Shown: positions 46,701-54,380 of the stretch, piece by piece
Numbering within the stretch: the stretch's first letter is position 1
Layout of the letters: each line of letters opens with the position of its first letter
Source: Rubrimonas sp036735545
GTDB taxonomy: Bacteria > Pseudomonadota > Alphaproteobacteria > Rhodobacterales > Rhodobacteraceae
DNA: 64,000 nucleotides
Reading direction: 5' to 3'
Assembly: GCA_036735545.1 (NCBI GenBank)
Contig: DAINOD010000006.1
Span: 1-64,000, forward strand
Notes under the pieces: generated by a model
Database searches by the model: none
Seen by the model: the letters and a program-made list of their open reading frames with translations, nothing else
Told to the model about the DNA's origin: nothing
Program-made: the position numbers and the translations under genes

Positions 46701-47513
46701 ATGCTGTCCTATCAGCACGGCTATCACGCCGGCGGGCCGGCGGACGCGCACAAACACGCCGTGCTGGCGGCGCTCCTGGCGTTGCTGCGGGTGAAGCCGC
46801 GGCCGATCAGCTACCTCGAGAGCCATGCCGGGCGCGGCTACTACGACCTCTCCGACCCGATGGCCGCCAAGACCGGCGAGGCGACGCGTGGCGTCGGCCT
46901 GCTGCGCCGGGCCGAGCACCCGTGGTGGCAGGCGATCGACGCCGCACGCGCGACGGGCGGCCCCGCGGCCTATCCCGGCTCGCCCGGCGTCGCGCAGGCG
47001 CTGCTGCGCCCCGGCGACCGGATGACGCTGATGGAGTTGCACCCCGCCGAGCACGCCGCGCTCAGCCGCGCCATGACCGGCCGCGGCGGCCCCTCGGTGA
47101 GCATCCACCGCCGCGACGGGCTGGAGGGCCTGCGCGCCTTGACCCCGCCCGACCCGCTGCGCGGCCTCGCCCTTATCGACCCGTCCTACGAGCTGAAGAG
47201 CGAATACGACGAGGTCGCCATGGCCGCGCTGGAGGTCTGGAGCCGCTGGCCGCAGGGCGTGATCCTGCTGTGGTATCCGATCCTGAGCGAGCCCCGCCAC
47301 GAGGCGCTGACCGGGCCCATCGAGGCCATGACGCGCGCCGCCGGGCAGGACATGCTGCTGCGCGACGAGGTCAGCTTCGCCGAGCGACCCGCCCGCGGCA
47401 TGGTCGGCTCGGGCCTGATCATCCTGAACCCGCCCTACGGATCGCGGGAGGCGCTGGCGACCGCCCACCGCCTGTGCGCCGGCGCGCTCGCCCCCGCGGC
47501 GAAGGCCGCCTGA
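46701..47513 (+). CDS. rlmJ: 23S rRNA (adenine-2030-N6) methyltransferase RlmJ
   Basis: A 270-residue SAM-dependent methyltransferase. It begins MLSYQHGYHAGGPADAHKHAVL and has YLESHAGRGYYDL for the SAM site, MELHPAEHAAL, and the catalytic motif written DPSYE (LALIDPSYELKSEYDEV) where E. coli RlmJ has DPPYE. A C-terminal MVGSGLIILNPPYG follows. It targets A2030 of 23S rRNA. The Ser in the motif is conservative but worth noting. Divergent from the ligase gene. Confidence 0.93.
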   Translation: MLSYQHGYHAGGPADAHKHAVLAALLALLRVKPRPISYLESHAGRGYYDLSDPMAAKTGEATRGVGLLRRAEHPWWQAIDAARATGGPAAYPGSPGVAQALLRPGDRMTLMELHPAEHAALSRAMTGRGGPSVSIHRRDGLEGLRALTPPDPLRGLALIDPSYELKSEYDEVAMAALEVWSRWPQGVILLWYPILSEPRHEALTGPIEAMTRAAGQDMLLRDEVSFAERPARGMVGSGLIILNPPYGSREALATAHRLCAGALAPAAKAA

Positions 47514-47524
47514 CCCGGCGCACC

Positions 47525-47553
47525 TTGCGCCGCCGCAACGGGTGGGATACACG
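47525..47553 (+). promoter_or_regulatory. Putative rpoZ promoter
   Basis: TTGCGC, 17 bases, TACACG, 36 bases before the rpoZ ATG at 47590. It is similar in form to TTGACG-N17-TATC found before atpI and smc. Confidence 0.4.
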
Positions 47554-47589
47554 CCCGATCTTGATCTTTGAGTTCCGGGAGGGACCGCC

Positions 47590-47943
47590 ATGGCGCGCGT
47601 GACCGTCGAGGATTGCGTCGACAAGGTGCCGAACCGCTTCGATCTCGTGCTGCTCGCGGCGCACCGGGCGCGCGAGCTGTCGTCCGGGTCGGGCGCGACC
47701 GTCGAGCGGGACAACGACAAGAACCCCGTCGTCGCCCTGCGCGAGATCGCCGAGGAAACCATCCCGGTGGAGGATCTGCGCGAGCACGCGATCGAGGCGC
47801 TGCAGCGCCAGATCGAGGTCGACGAGCCGGAGGAGGACCGCATGGCCTCGCTCATGGCCGCGCCCTCGGCGGACCGGCCGCAGGACGACATCTCCGAGGA
47901 GCAGCTTCTGCGCGCGCTGCTCGCCGAGCAGGGCGGCCGCTGA
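47590..47943 (+). CDS. rpoZ: RNA polymerase omega subunit
   Basis: A 117-residue subunit assisting assembly of RNA polymerase and, with the beta-prime subunit, ppGpp binding. MARVTVEDCVDKVPNRFDLVLLAAHRARELSSG and NDKNPVVALREIAEETI are diagnostic. The acidic C-terminal tail (QRQIEVDEPEEDRM) is alphaproteobacterial. GGGAGG precedes the start. The following gene makes ppGpp, the ligand sensed at this interface. Confidence 0.96.
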   Translation: MARVTVEDCVDKVPNRFDLVLLAAHRARELSSGSGATVERDNDKNPVVALREIAEETIPVEDLREHAIEALQRQIEVDEPEEDRMASLMAAPSADRPQDDISEEQLLRALLAEQGGR

Positions 47944-48141
47944 GGCCGACTGTCTTGAAGGCCGCATGATCTGCGACAGTCGCCGGTGACCTGGCGGCTG
48001 ACGCATCGCGGGAAACCGGGGTCGCCGCACAAGCTCGTTTCCCCGCTCGCGCTGAAATAGCCGCGAAGCGGACTCCGCCTTGCTTGCCAAGCGCGCAGGG
48101 GCCGCGTCATCTGAAGGACAGCCCGCGGGAGGTTCTTCGTC

Positions 48142-50325
48142 GTGATCCGCCAGTTCGAGCTTGTCGAACGAGTTAAGGCCTACAACCCGCACGCCGACGA
48201 GGCGCTGCTGAACCGCGCCTATGTCTTCGGCGCCAAGGCTCACGCCACCCAGACCCGCGCTTCGGGCTTGCCCTACTTCAACCACCCGCTGGAGGTCGCC
48301 GCGATCCTGACCGATCTGCGGCTGGACGACGCCACCATCGTCACCGCGCTGCTGCACGACACCATCGAGGACACCGAAGTCACCCGCGACGACATCGCCG
48401 GCTTGTTCGGCGACGAGATCGCCGGGCTGGTCGACGGCGTGACCAAACTCACCCGCCTCGAACTCACCTCGAAGGAGGCGGCGCAGGCGGAGAACTTCCG
48501 CAAGTTCCTGCTGGCCACCGCGCGCGACGTGCGCGTCCTGCTGGTCAAGCTCGCCGACCGGCTGCACAACATGCGCACCATCGGCGCGCTGCGCCCCGAC
48601 AAGGCCCAGCGCATCGCGCGGGAGACGATGGAGATATTCGCGCCGCTGGCCGGGCGCATGGGCATGCAGCGGATGCGCGAGGAGCTCGAAGACCTCGCCT
48701 TCGACGTGCTGAACCCCCAGGCGCGCACCTCGATCATGCGCCGCTTCGTCAGCCTGAAGAAGCAGACCGGCGACCTGATACCGGTCATCGTCGCGGCGCT
48801 GGAGGGCGCGCTGGCCGAGGCGGGCGTCGTCGCCCGCGTCACCGGGCGGGAGAAGCGGCCCTATTCGGTATGGCGCAAGATGGAGGAGAAGGGGGTCGGC
48901 TTCTCCCAGCTCTCCGACATCCACGCCTTCCGCATCGTCACCGACCGGGTTGAGGACTGCTACACCGCGCTCGGGGCCGTGCACCGGCGCTGGCGGGCGG
49001 TTCCGGGGCGCTTCAAGGACTATGTTTCCAGCCCGAAGTCGAACGGCTACCGTTCGATCCACACCACCGTTTCCGGCCCCGAGGCGATGCGCGTCGAGAT
49101 CCAGTTGCGCACGCGGGAGATGGACGAGGTCGCCGAGTCCGGGGTCGCGGCGCACTGGTCCTATCGCGACGGCGCGCCTGCGCGCAACGGCTACGCCGTC
49201 GACCCCTTCGGCTGGCTGCGCGAATTGGCCGAGCGCATCGAGAAGGGCGATCCGGCGGTGGAGTTCATCGAGCACGTCAAGCTCGACATGTTCCACGACC
49301 AGGTTTTCTGCTTCACCCCGAAGGGCGACGTCGTGCCTCTGCCCATGGGGGCGACGGCCATCGACTTCGCCTACGCCATCCACTCTCGCGTCGGCGACAG
49401 CTGCGTCGGCGCCAAGCTCGACGGGCGCCGCGCGCCGCTCTGGACGCGGCTGCGCAACGGCCAGCAGGTGGAGATCATCCGCGCCGAGGCGCAGCGGCCC
49501 TCGCCGGTCTGGATGGACATGGCGGTGACCGGTCGCGCCAGAAGCGCGATCAAGCGCGCCCTGCGCGAGGATGCGCGCGACGAGAACGTGCGCATCGGCC
49601 GCGAGATCGTGCGCCAGGCCTTCGAACGCCGCGACAAGCCCGTGACCGACAAGGCGCTGGAGACCGCCGCCCGCAAGCACGCCCGCGCCACGGTCGACGA
49701 ATTGCTGGAGGCGGTCGGCGCCGGCGAGATCACCGGCCGCCGCGTGGTGGAGGCGGTCTATCCGCCGGAGAACGGCGAGGCGCTGGAGCCGCGCCTCGAC
49801 CCCGGCATGCCCACCGTCCGCGGCGTGAGGCGCGGCACGGCGATGCGATTCGGCGCCTGCTGCCGCCCCGTGCCGGGCGACCGGATCGTCGGCATCCAGG
49901 ACGGGACGGGGGTGGTGGTGCACGCCATCGACTGTCCGGTGCTGGAGGCGCACGAGGGCGAACTGGATCGCTGGCTCGATCTGCGCTGGGACGAGGACGC
50001 GGCGCAGGTCGCGACCCACCTGGCCCGCGTCGCGATCACGCTGGCCAACGAGCCCGGCTCCCTCGCGCGCATCTGCACCCTGATCGCGGAGCAGCGCGCC
50101 AACATCGACAATCTGCTGACCGCCGAGCGGACGCCCGACTTTTTCAGAATGCTGCTCGACGTCGAGGTGCGGGACGTGAAACATCTGGAGAGAATCCTGA
50201 CGGCGCTGCAGGCTCAGCCGATCGTCAGCGCGGCGGCGCGGGCGCGGGGAGGGGAGGAGCATGGCGTGACGAGAGACGCCGCCGTACGCGGGGCCGAGGA
50301 GCCGGAGGTCTCGCTGCAGCCATGA
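48142..50325 (+). CDS. rsh: Bifunctional (p)ppGpp synthetase/hydrolase (RelA/SpoT homologue)
   Basis: A 727-residue Rsh enzyme. The N-terminal HD hydrolase domain has FNHPLEVA and LLHDTIEDTEV. The synthetase domain has GREKRPYSVWRKMEEK and FKDYVSSPKSNGYRSIHT. The TGS domain has VFCFTPKGDVVPLPMGATAIDFAYAIH, the zinc-finger-like region CCRPVPGDRIVGI, and the C-terminal ACT domain HLARVAITLANEPGSLARI. Both catalytic halves look intact. The start is GTG at 48142, nine bases after GGGAGG. It overlaps the DUF2062 gene (ATGA). Confidence 0.96.
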   Translation: MIRQFELVERVKAYNPHADEALLNRAYVFGAKAHATQTRASGLPYFNHPLEVAAILTDLRLDDATIVTALLHDTIEDTEVTRDDIAGLFGDEIAGLVDGVTKLTRLELTSKEAAQAENFRKFLLATARDVRVLLVKLADRLHNMRTIGALRPDKAQRIARETMEIFAPLAGRMGMQRMREELEDLAFDVLNPQARTSIMRRFVSLKKQTGDLIPVIVAALEGALAEAGVVARVTGREKRPYSVWRKMEEKGVGFSQLSDIHAFRIVTDRVEDCYTALGAVHRRWRAVPGRFKDYVSSPKSNGYRSIHTTVSGPEAMRVEIQLRTREMDEVAESGVAAHWSYRDGAPARNGYAVDPFGWLRELAERIEKGDPAVEFIEHVKLDMFHDQVFCFTPKGDVVPLPMGATAIDFAYAIHSRVGDSCVGAKLDGRRAPLWTRLRNGQQVEIIRAEAQRPSPVWMDMAVTGRARSAIKRALREDARDENVRIGREIVRQAFERRDKPVTDKALETAARKHARATVDELLEAVGAGEITGRRVVEAVYPPENGEALEPRLDPGMPTVRGVRRGTAMRFGACCRPVPGDRIVGIQDGTGVVVHAIDCPVLEAHEGELDRWLDLRWDEDAAQVATHLARVAITLANEPGSLARICTLIAEQRANIDNLLTAERTPDFFRMLLDVEVRDVKHLERILTALQAQPIVSAAARARGGEEHGVTRDAAVRGAEEPEVSLQP

Positions 50326-50924
50326 TCTTCCGGCGTCGCGACCCACGGCCGATCTTTCGCCGCCTGCGTGATGTCGTCAGCCCCCGAAAGGGCTGGCGGC
50401 GCGGTTTCACCTATGTCGGTCGCCGGGTGCAGAGGCTGCCGGACAATCCCCACCGCATCGCCATCGGTTTCGCCTGCGGCGTCTTCGCGTCGTTCACCCC
50501 CTTCTTCACGCTGCACTTCGTGGTGGCGGCCCTCTGCGCGCTGGCGGTGCGTGGCAACGTCCTGGCCTCCGCCCTCGGCACGCTCGTCGGCAACCCGATC
50601 ACGTTCCCGCTGATCGCCGGATCGGCGTTGACTGTGGGCAACTGGCTGGTCGGCAGCAGCATCGATCCCGAGCGCTTCAACGTCGGCATGGTGTTCCGCG
50701 ATCTCGACCGCTTCATGGACCGCATCTTCGTCCCATATCTCGTGGGCGGACTGTTGCCGGGTTTGCTCGCGGCGGTGGCGTTCTACCTTGCCTTGCGGCC
50801 GGTCGTGGCGGCCTATCAGAACCGCCGGCGGTTGAAGCTGATGGCGGCGGCCAAGGCCCGGGTGGCGGCGCATCTGCTGCGCGGCGAGGCTGTGAAGGCG
50901 CCGGCGCCCGAGGCCGCGGAGTAG
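50322..50924 (+). CDS. DUF2062 membrane protein
   Basis: A 200-residue inner-membrane protein with two to three helices. The core motif HRIAIGFACGVFASFTPFFTLHFVVAALCALAVRGN and GTLVGNPITFPLIAG identify DUF2062. It lies between rsh and pdxJ, a common alphaproteobacterial order. Function unknown; some members are linked to glycosyltransferases or envelope processes. Confidence 0.9.
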   Translation: MIFRRRDPRPIFRRLRDVVSPRKGWRRGFTYVGRRVQRLPDNPHRIAIGFACGVFASFTPFFTLHFVVAALCALAVRGNVLASALGTLVGNPITFPLIAGSALTVGNWLVGSSIDPERFNVGMVFRDLDRFMDRIFVPYLVGGLLPGLLAAVAFYLALRPVVAAYQNRRRLKLMAAAKARVAAHLLRGEAVKAPAPEAAE

Positions 50925-50935
50925 GAGAGACAGGC

Positions 50936-51721
50936 ATGGCGCGACCGCTCGGCAGGCTTCGGCTCGGGGTCAACATCGACCACGTGGCCACCATCCGCAA
51001 CGCGCGCGGCGGAGCGCATCCCGACCCGCTGCGCGCAGCCCGCGTCGCGGCCGGCGCCGGCGCTGACGGGATCACGGCGCACCTGCGCGAGGATCGCCGT
51101 CACATCGCCGACGCCGACATCGCGGCGCTGACCGCGCTGCTGGGCGAACTCGGGCTGCCGCTGAACTTCGAGATGGCGGCGACCGCGGAGATGCAGGCCA
51201 TCGCCCTGCGCCATCGCCCGCACGCCGTGTGCGTCGTGCCCGAGCGGCGCGAGGAGCGCACGACCGAGGGCGGGCTGGAGGTGGCGCGGGAGGAGAACCG
51301 GCTGGCCCACTTCATCGCGCCGCTGCGCGAGGCGGGCTGCCGCGTCTCGATCTTCATCGCCGCCGACGAGCGCCAGATCGAGGCCGCCGCCCGCATCGGC
51401 GCCCCCGTGATCGAGCTGCACACCGGCGCCTATTGCGACCTGACCGCCGAGGGAAAGCGTGAAGCTGCGGAGGCGGAGCTGGTGCGGCTCGCCCGCTGCG
51501 CGGCGTTCGCCCACGGGCTGGGCCTGGAGGTCCACGCCGGCCACGGCCTGAACTTCGAGACCGCCGCCCGCGTCGCCGGCTTTCCCGAGGTCATGGAGCT
51601 GAACATCGGCCACTTCCTCGTGGGCGAGGCGATCTTCTCGGGGCTGGACAGCGCCATCCGGCGGATGCGCGACGTCATGGACCGCGCGCGGCGCGACGCC
51701 TTCGGCGAAGGGGCGGCGTGA
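50936..51721 (+). CDS. pdxJ: Pyridoxine 5-prime-phosphate synthase
   Basis: A 261-residue TIM-barrel enzyme condensing 1-deoxyxylulose-5-phosphate with aminoacetone phosphate in vitamin B6 synthesis. LGVNIDHVATIRNARGGAHPDP, GITAHLREDRRHI, EMAATAEMQ, GAPVIELHTGAYCD and HAGHGLNFE all match. GGAGA lies seven bases before the ATG. acpS, lepB and rnc, usual followers in relatives, are not present after it. Confidence 0.96.
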   Translation: MARPLGRLRLGVNIDHVATIRNARGGAHPDPLRAARVAAGAGADGITAHLREDRRHIADADIAALTALLGELGLPLNFEMAATAEMQAIALRHRPHAVCVVPERREERTTEGGLEVAREENRLAHFIAPLREAGCRVSIFIAADERQIEAAARIGAPVIELHTGAYCDLTAEGKREAAEAELVRLARCAAFAHGLGLEVHAGHGLNFETAARVAGFPEVMELNIGHFLVGEAIFSGLDSAIRRMRDVMDRARRDAFGEGAA

Positions 51722-51828
51722 CGTGACGCCTCCGGCGCTGCGGACGGCCCTGTCACGTCGCCGGGGATGCGCGTGTCGTGGCGCGACCCCGGAATTGACG
51801 CGGCGCCAGAGCCTCTCCGCGCCGCTTC

Positions 51829-52320
51829 TCAGTTCAGACGGCGACCGACCTCGCCAATGGCGTCGTCGATACGTTGGTTCGACTGCTCCGCGGTGACTGA
51901 CCGCGCGATGATGGCGGCGGCCGCCTCGACCGCCACACGCACCGCCTCGTCCTTCACAGCCCGCATCGCGGCGGCCTCGGCGGCGGCGAGCTGGTCGGCG
52001 GCGGCGCGCATACGGCGATCCACCGCGGCGGTCAGGTCGGCCTGCGCCTGCTTCGAGGCGATTTCGGCGTCCTCCCTGGCGCGCGCGACGATGGCGTCGG
52101 CCTGGGCCTCCACCTCCTTCTGCTTCCGCTCATAGCTCGCCAGCAGCGTCTGCGCTTCCTCGCGAAGGCGCTTGGCCTCATCGAGATCGGCGCGGATCCG
52201 CTCCGCGCGGGCGTCGAGCGCGCGCAGGGCCATGCCGTGGACGTCGTAGCGGTACAGAAGGGCGAAGAAGATGAAGAAGCTTACAGCCACCATCAGGTAG
52301 GTGTCGTAGAGCAGCGCCAT
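51829..52320 (-). CDS. atpF: ATP synthase F0 subunit b
   Basis: A 163-residue peripheral-stalk subunit. One N-terminal helix (about 8-25, YLMVAVSFFIFFALLY) is followed by a long charged coiled coil (RIRADLDEAKRLREEAQTLL, KQAQADLTAAVDRRM). It pairs with b-prime encoded immediately upstream (four bases apart), as in photosynthetic bacteria and chloroplasts. Last gene of the F0 operon; it converges on pdxJ. Confidence 0.95.
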   Translation of the reverse strand: MALLYDTYLMVAVSFFIFFALLYRYDVHGMALRALDARAERIRADLDEAKRLREEAQTLLASYERKQKEVEAQADAIVARAREDAEIASKQAQADLTAAVDRRMRAAADQLAAAEAAAMRAVKDEAVRVAVEAAAAIIARSVTAEQSNQRIDDAIGEVGRRLN

Positions 52321-52324
52321 GGCG

Positions 52325-52843
52325 TCAGGCTCCCATGCGCTCGGCGACGGCCGAGGCTACCGCGTCGCGGCCCGCGGCGCCGGGGGCGAAGGCCTCGACC
52401 AGCGCCTCGGCCGCCTCGATGGCGACAGCCTCGATGCTCGCCCGCGCGCTGTCGCGGATGGCGGCGATCCGCTCCTCCGATTCCCCCGCTCGGGCGGCGA
52501 TTTCGGCGTCGGCGCGGGCGATGGCGGCGTCGAGCTCCTTCTGGATTTCGGCGCGCGCTTCGGCGGAGATCTTCTGCGCTCGGGCGCGGGCCGCGGCGGC
52601 GGCGGCCTCAAGCGCCTTTTCGGCCTCCTGGGCGCGGCGCCGATACTCGGCGGCGCGGTCGAGGTCGTCCTCGATGGCGTCGTGCCGTTCCTCGATCGCG
52701 CCGGCGATCCGCGGGATCGCGAGACGGCTGACGACGTAGTAGAGGGCGATCAACGCCACCAGCAGCCAGAAGATCTGGCTGGGAAAGGTGGTGAAGTCGA
52801 GTTGCGGCATGCCGATGGCGCCGGAATCGGCGGGGGTGGCCAT
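52325..52843 (-). CDS. atpX: ATP synthase F0 subunit b-prime
   Basis: A 172-residue second stalk subunit. A short N-terminal tail is followed by a helix (about 20-40, FPSQIFWLLVALIALYYVVS) and an Ala/Glu/Arg-rich coiled coil. ATG 52843 has GGGAG six bases upstream; the adjoining GTG at 52846 is too close to it. Duplicate b-type subunits are typical of Rhodobacter relatives. Confidence 0.93.
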   Translation of the reverse strand: MATPADSGAIGMPQLDFTTFPSQIFWLLVALIALYYVVSRLAIPRIAGAIEERHDAIEDDLDRAAEYRRRAQEAEKALEAAAAAARARAQKISAEARAEIQKELDAAIARADAEIAARAGESEERIAAIRDSARASIEAVAIEAAEALVEAFAPGAAGRDAVASAVAERMGA

Positions 52844-52899
52844 CACGCGCTCCCGTCAGGGGTAGGCGGCCGCGGGACGGGCCCGCGGCCAGGGGGGTG

Positions 52900-53139
52900 T
52901 CAGACGGCGAACAGCAGCAGCATCGCGACCACGAGGCCGAAGATGCCCAGCGCTTCGGCGAAGGCGATGCCGATGAACAGGGTGGCGGTCTGCTCCTTGG
53001 CGGCGGCGGGGTTGCGCAAGGCGCCGGCGAGGAAATTCGCGGCGACGTTGCCCACGCCGATGGCGGCGCCCGCCATGGCGAGGCAGGCCAGACCGGCGCC
53101 GAGATACTTGCCGAGGGCGGCTGCGGCTTCGACTTCCAT
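52900..53139 (-). CDS. atpE: ATP synthase F0 subunit c
   Basis: A 79-residue hairpin of two membrane helices. The loop NPAAAKEQ is at about 43-50, and the proton-carrying Glu is at residue 62 (IAFAEALGIFG). The first helix has the Ala/Gly pattern AGAAIGVG. It forms the rotor ring. AAGGAG lies seven bases upstream of the ATG. Confidence 0.97.
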   Translation of the reverse strand: MEVEAAAALGKYLGAGLACLAMAGAAIGVGNVAANFLAGALRNPAAAKEQTATLFIGIAFAEALGIFGLVVAMLLLFAV

Positions 53140-53190
53140 GGTTACGCTCCTTGAGATGCGAAGATGGTTTGGCGTCGTGGGCGGGCGCGC

Positions 53191-53931
53191 TCAGTGCAGG
53201 TTGAGCGCGTCGTTGAGATAGACGCAGGTGAGAATTGTAAAGACGTAGGCCTGGATGACCGCCACCAGCAACTCGAAGCCGGTGAAGCCCACCATCGCCG
53301 CCATGGGCACCACGCCCAGCAGGCCCAGCGGCGCGATGAAGCCCGCGAAGACCTTCATCAGCGCGTGGCCGGCGAGGATGTTGGCCCCGAGCCTGATCGA
53401 ATGGCTCACCGGGCGCACGAAGTAGGAGATGATCTCGATGACCGCGAGGATCGGCCGCAGCGGCGCCGGGGCCTCCTTCGGCCAGAACAGCGTCAGGAAG
53501 TGCGCGCCGTGCTTGATGAAGCCGATCGCCGTCACCGTGACGAACACCAGCAGCGCCAGCACGCCGGTGACCGCGATGTGGCTGGTCACGGTGAAGGCGT
53601 AGGGCAGCATGCCCAGCAGGTTCGCCATCAGGATGAAGATGAACAGCGTGAAGATGTAGGGGAAATAGGCCATCGCCTTTTCACCCGCGATGTCCACCAC
53701 CATCTGCCGCACGAAACCGTATATCAGCTCGCCGACCGACTGCAGCCGGGTCGGCACCATGTCGCGGGCCGGCTTGCCGCCGACCAGCAGCAGCGTCGCC
53801 GCGCCGACGACCAGCGCCATCCAGAGCGTGGCGTTGGTGATGCTGAACAGGCCCATCGTCTCGGTGAAGAGCGGCTTCACCAGGAACTGGCTCATCGGGT
53901 CGATGTGCAACTCGCCGGGTGCGCCCGCCAT
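53191..53931 (-). CDS. atpB: ATP synthase F0 subunit a
   Basis: A 246-residue stator subunit with five to six helices that forms the two proton half-channels. The essential Arg lies in SHSIRLGANILAGHALMKVFAGF (about 179). The string RLGANILAGH replaces the more usual bacterial RLFxNMLAGH. The late GFTGFELLVAVIQAYVFTILTCVYLNDAL is fully conserved. It precedes atpE in the F0 operon. Confidence 0.96.
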   Translation of the reverse strand: MAGAPGELHIDPMSQFLVKPLFTETMGLFSITNATLWMALVVGAATLLLVGGKPARDMVPTRLQSVGELIYGFVRQMVVDIAGEKAMAYFPYIFTLFIFILMANLLGMLPYAFTVTSHIAVTGVLALLVFVTVTAIGFIKHGAHFLTLFWPKEAPAPLRPILAVIEIISYFVRPVSHSIRLGANILAGHALMKVFAGFIAPLGLLGVVPMAAMVGFTGFELLVAVIQAYVFTILTCVYLNDALNLH

Positions 53932-53948
53932 GCTCTCAGCTCCGTCCT

Positions 53949-54269
53949 TCAGGCCTTGCCGTCGTCGGCGCGCAGCCGCCGCGTGATCTCGTCCGCCGAG
54001 CGCATCATCGTCCGGACGCCCGCCGCGAAGCCCAGCAGCAGGAACACGATCAGCAGCAGGGGCTTGGTCCCCGCGAGGCTGTCAAGGCCCCAGCCGATGC
54101 CGGCCCCCATCATCACGCCGACCACCAGCTCCGTGATCATGCGCCAGGCGAGCGAGACGTTCTGGAACTTTTCCGCGCCCGCCGAGCGCACGGGCCGGCG
54201 CGACGCCCGCAGCGACGCGATGCGCGCGTCGAGGGCGGCGAAGCTGTCCGGCTGCGTCGGCGACGCCAT
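53949..54269 (-). CDS. atpI: ATP synthase assembly protein AtpI
   Basis: A 106-residue protein with two membrane helices (about 50-68 and 72-90), with ITELVVGVMMGAGIGWGLDSL and PLLLIVFLLLGFAAGVRTMM. It helps c-ring assembly. ATG at 54269 with GGAGA upstream is preferred over a longer in-frame extension that would cover its promoter. First gene of the operon. Confidence 0.93.
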   Translation of the reverse strand: MASPTQPDSFAALDARIASLRASRRPVRSAGAEKFQNVSLAWRMITELVVGVMMGAGIGWGLDSLAGTKPLLLIVFLLLGFAAGVRTMMRSADEITRRLRADDGKA

Positions 54270-54326
54270 GCGGTCTCCGGGGCTGGGACGGACCCCGGGG
54301 GCCCGCGGTCGGCGTTGTCGGGGGCA

Positions 54327-54355
54327 GCGATACCGGGGGCGCCGCAGCGCGTCAA
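54327..54355 (-). promoter_or_regulatory. Putative promoter of the F0 ATP synthase operon
   Basis: On the minus strand TTGACG (54355-54350), 17 bases, TATCGC (54332-54327). It lies in the gap after smc, with a predicted leader of about 50 bases to atpI. Good match to the housekeeping consensus of alphaproteobacteria. Confidence 0.6.
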
Positions 54356-54380
54356 GCAACTCCGCGTCCCCGCCGCGCGC

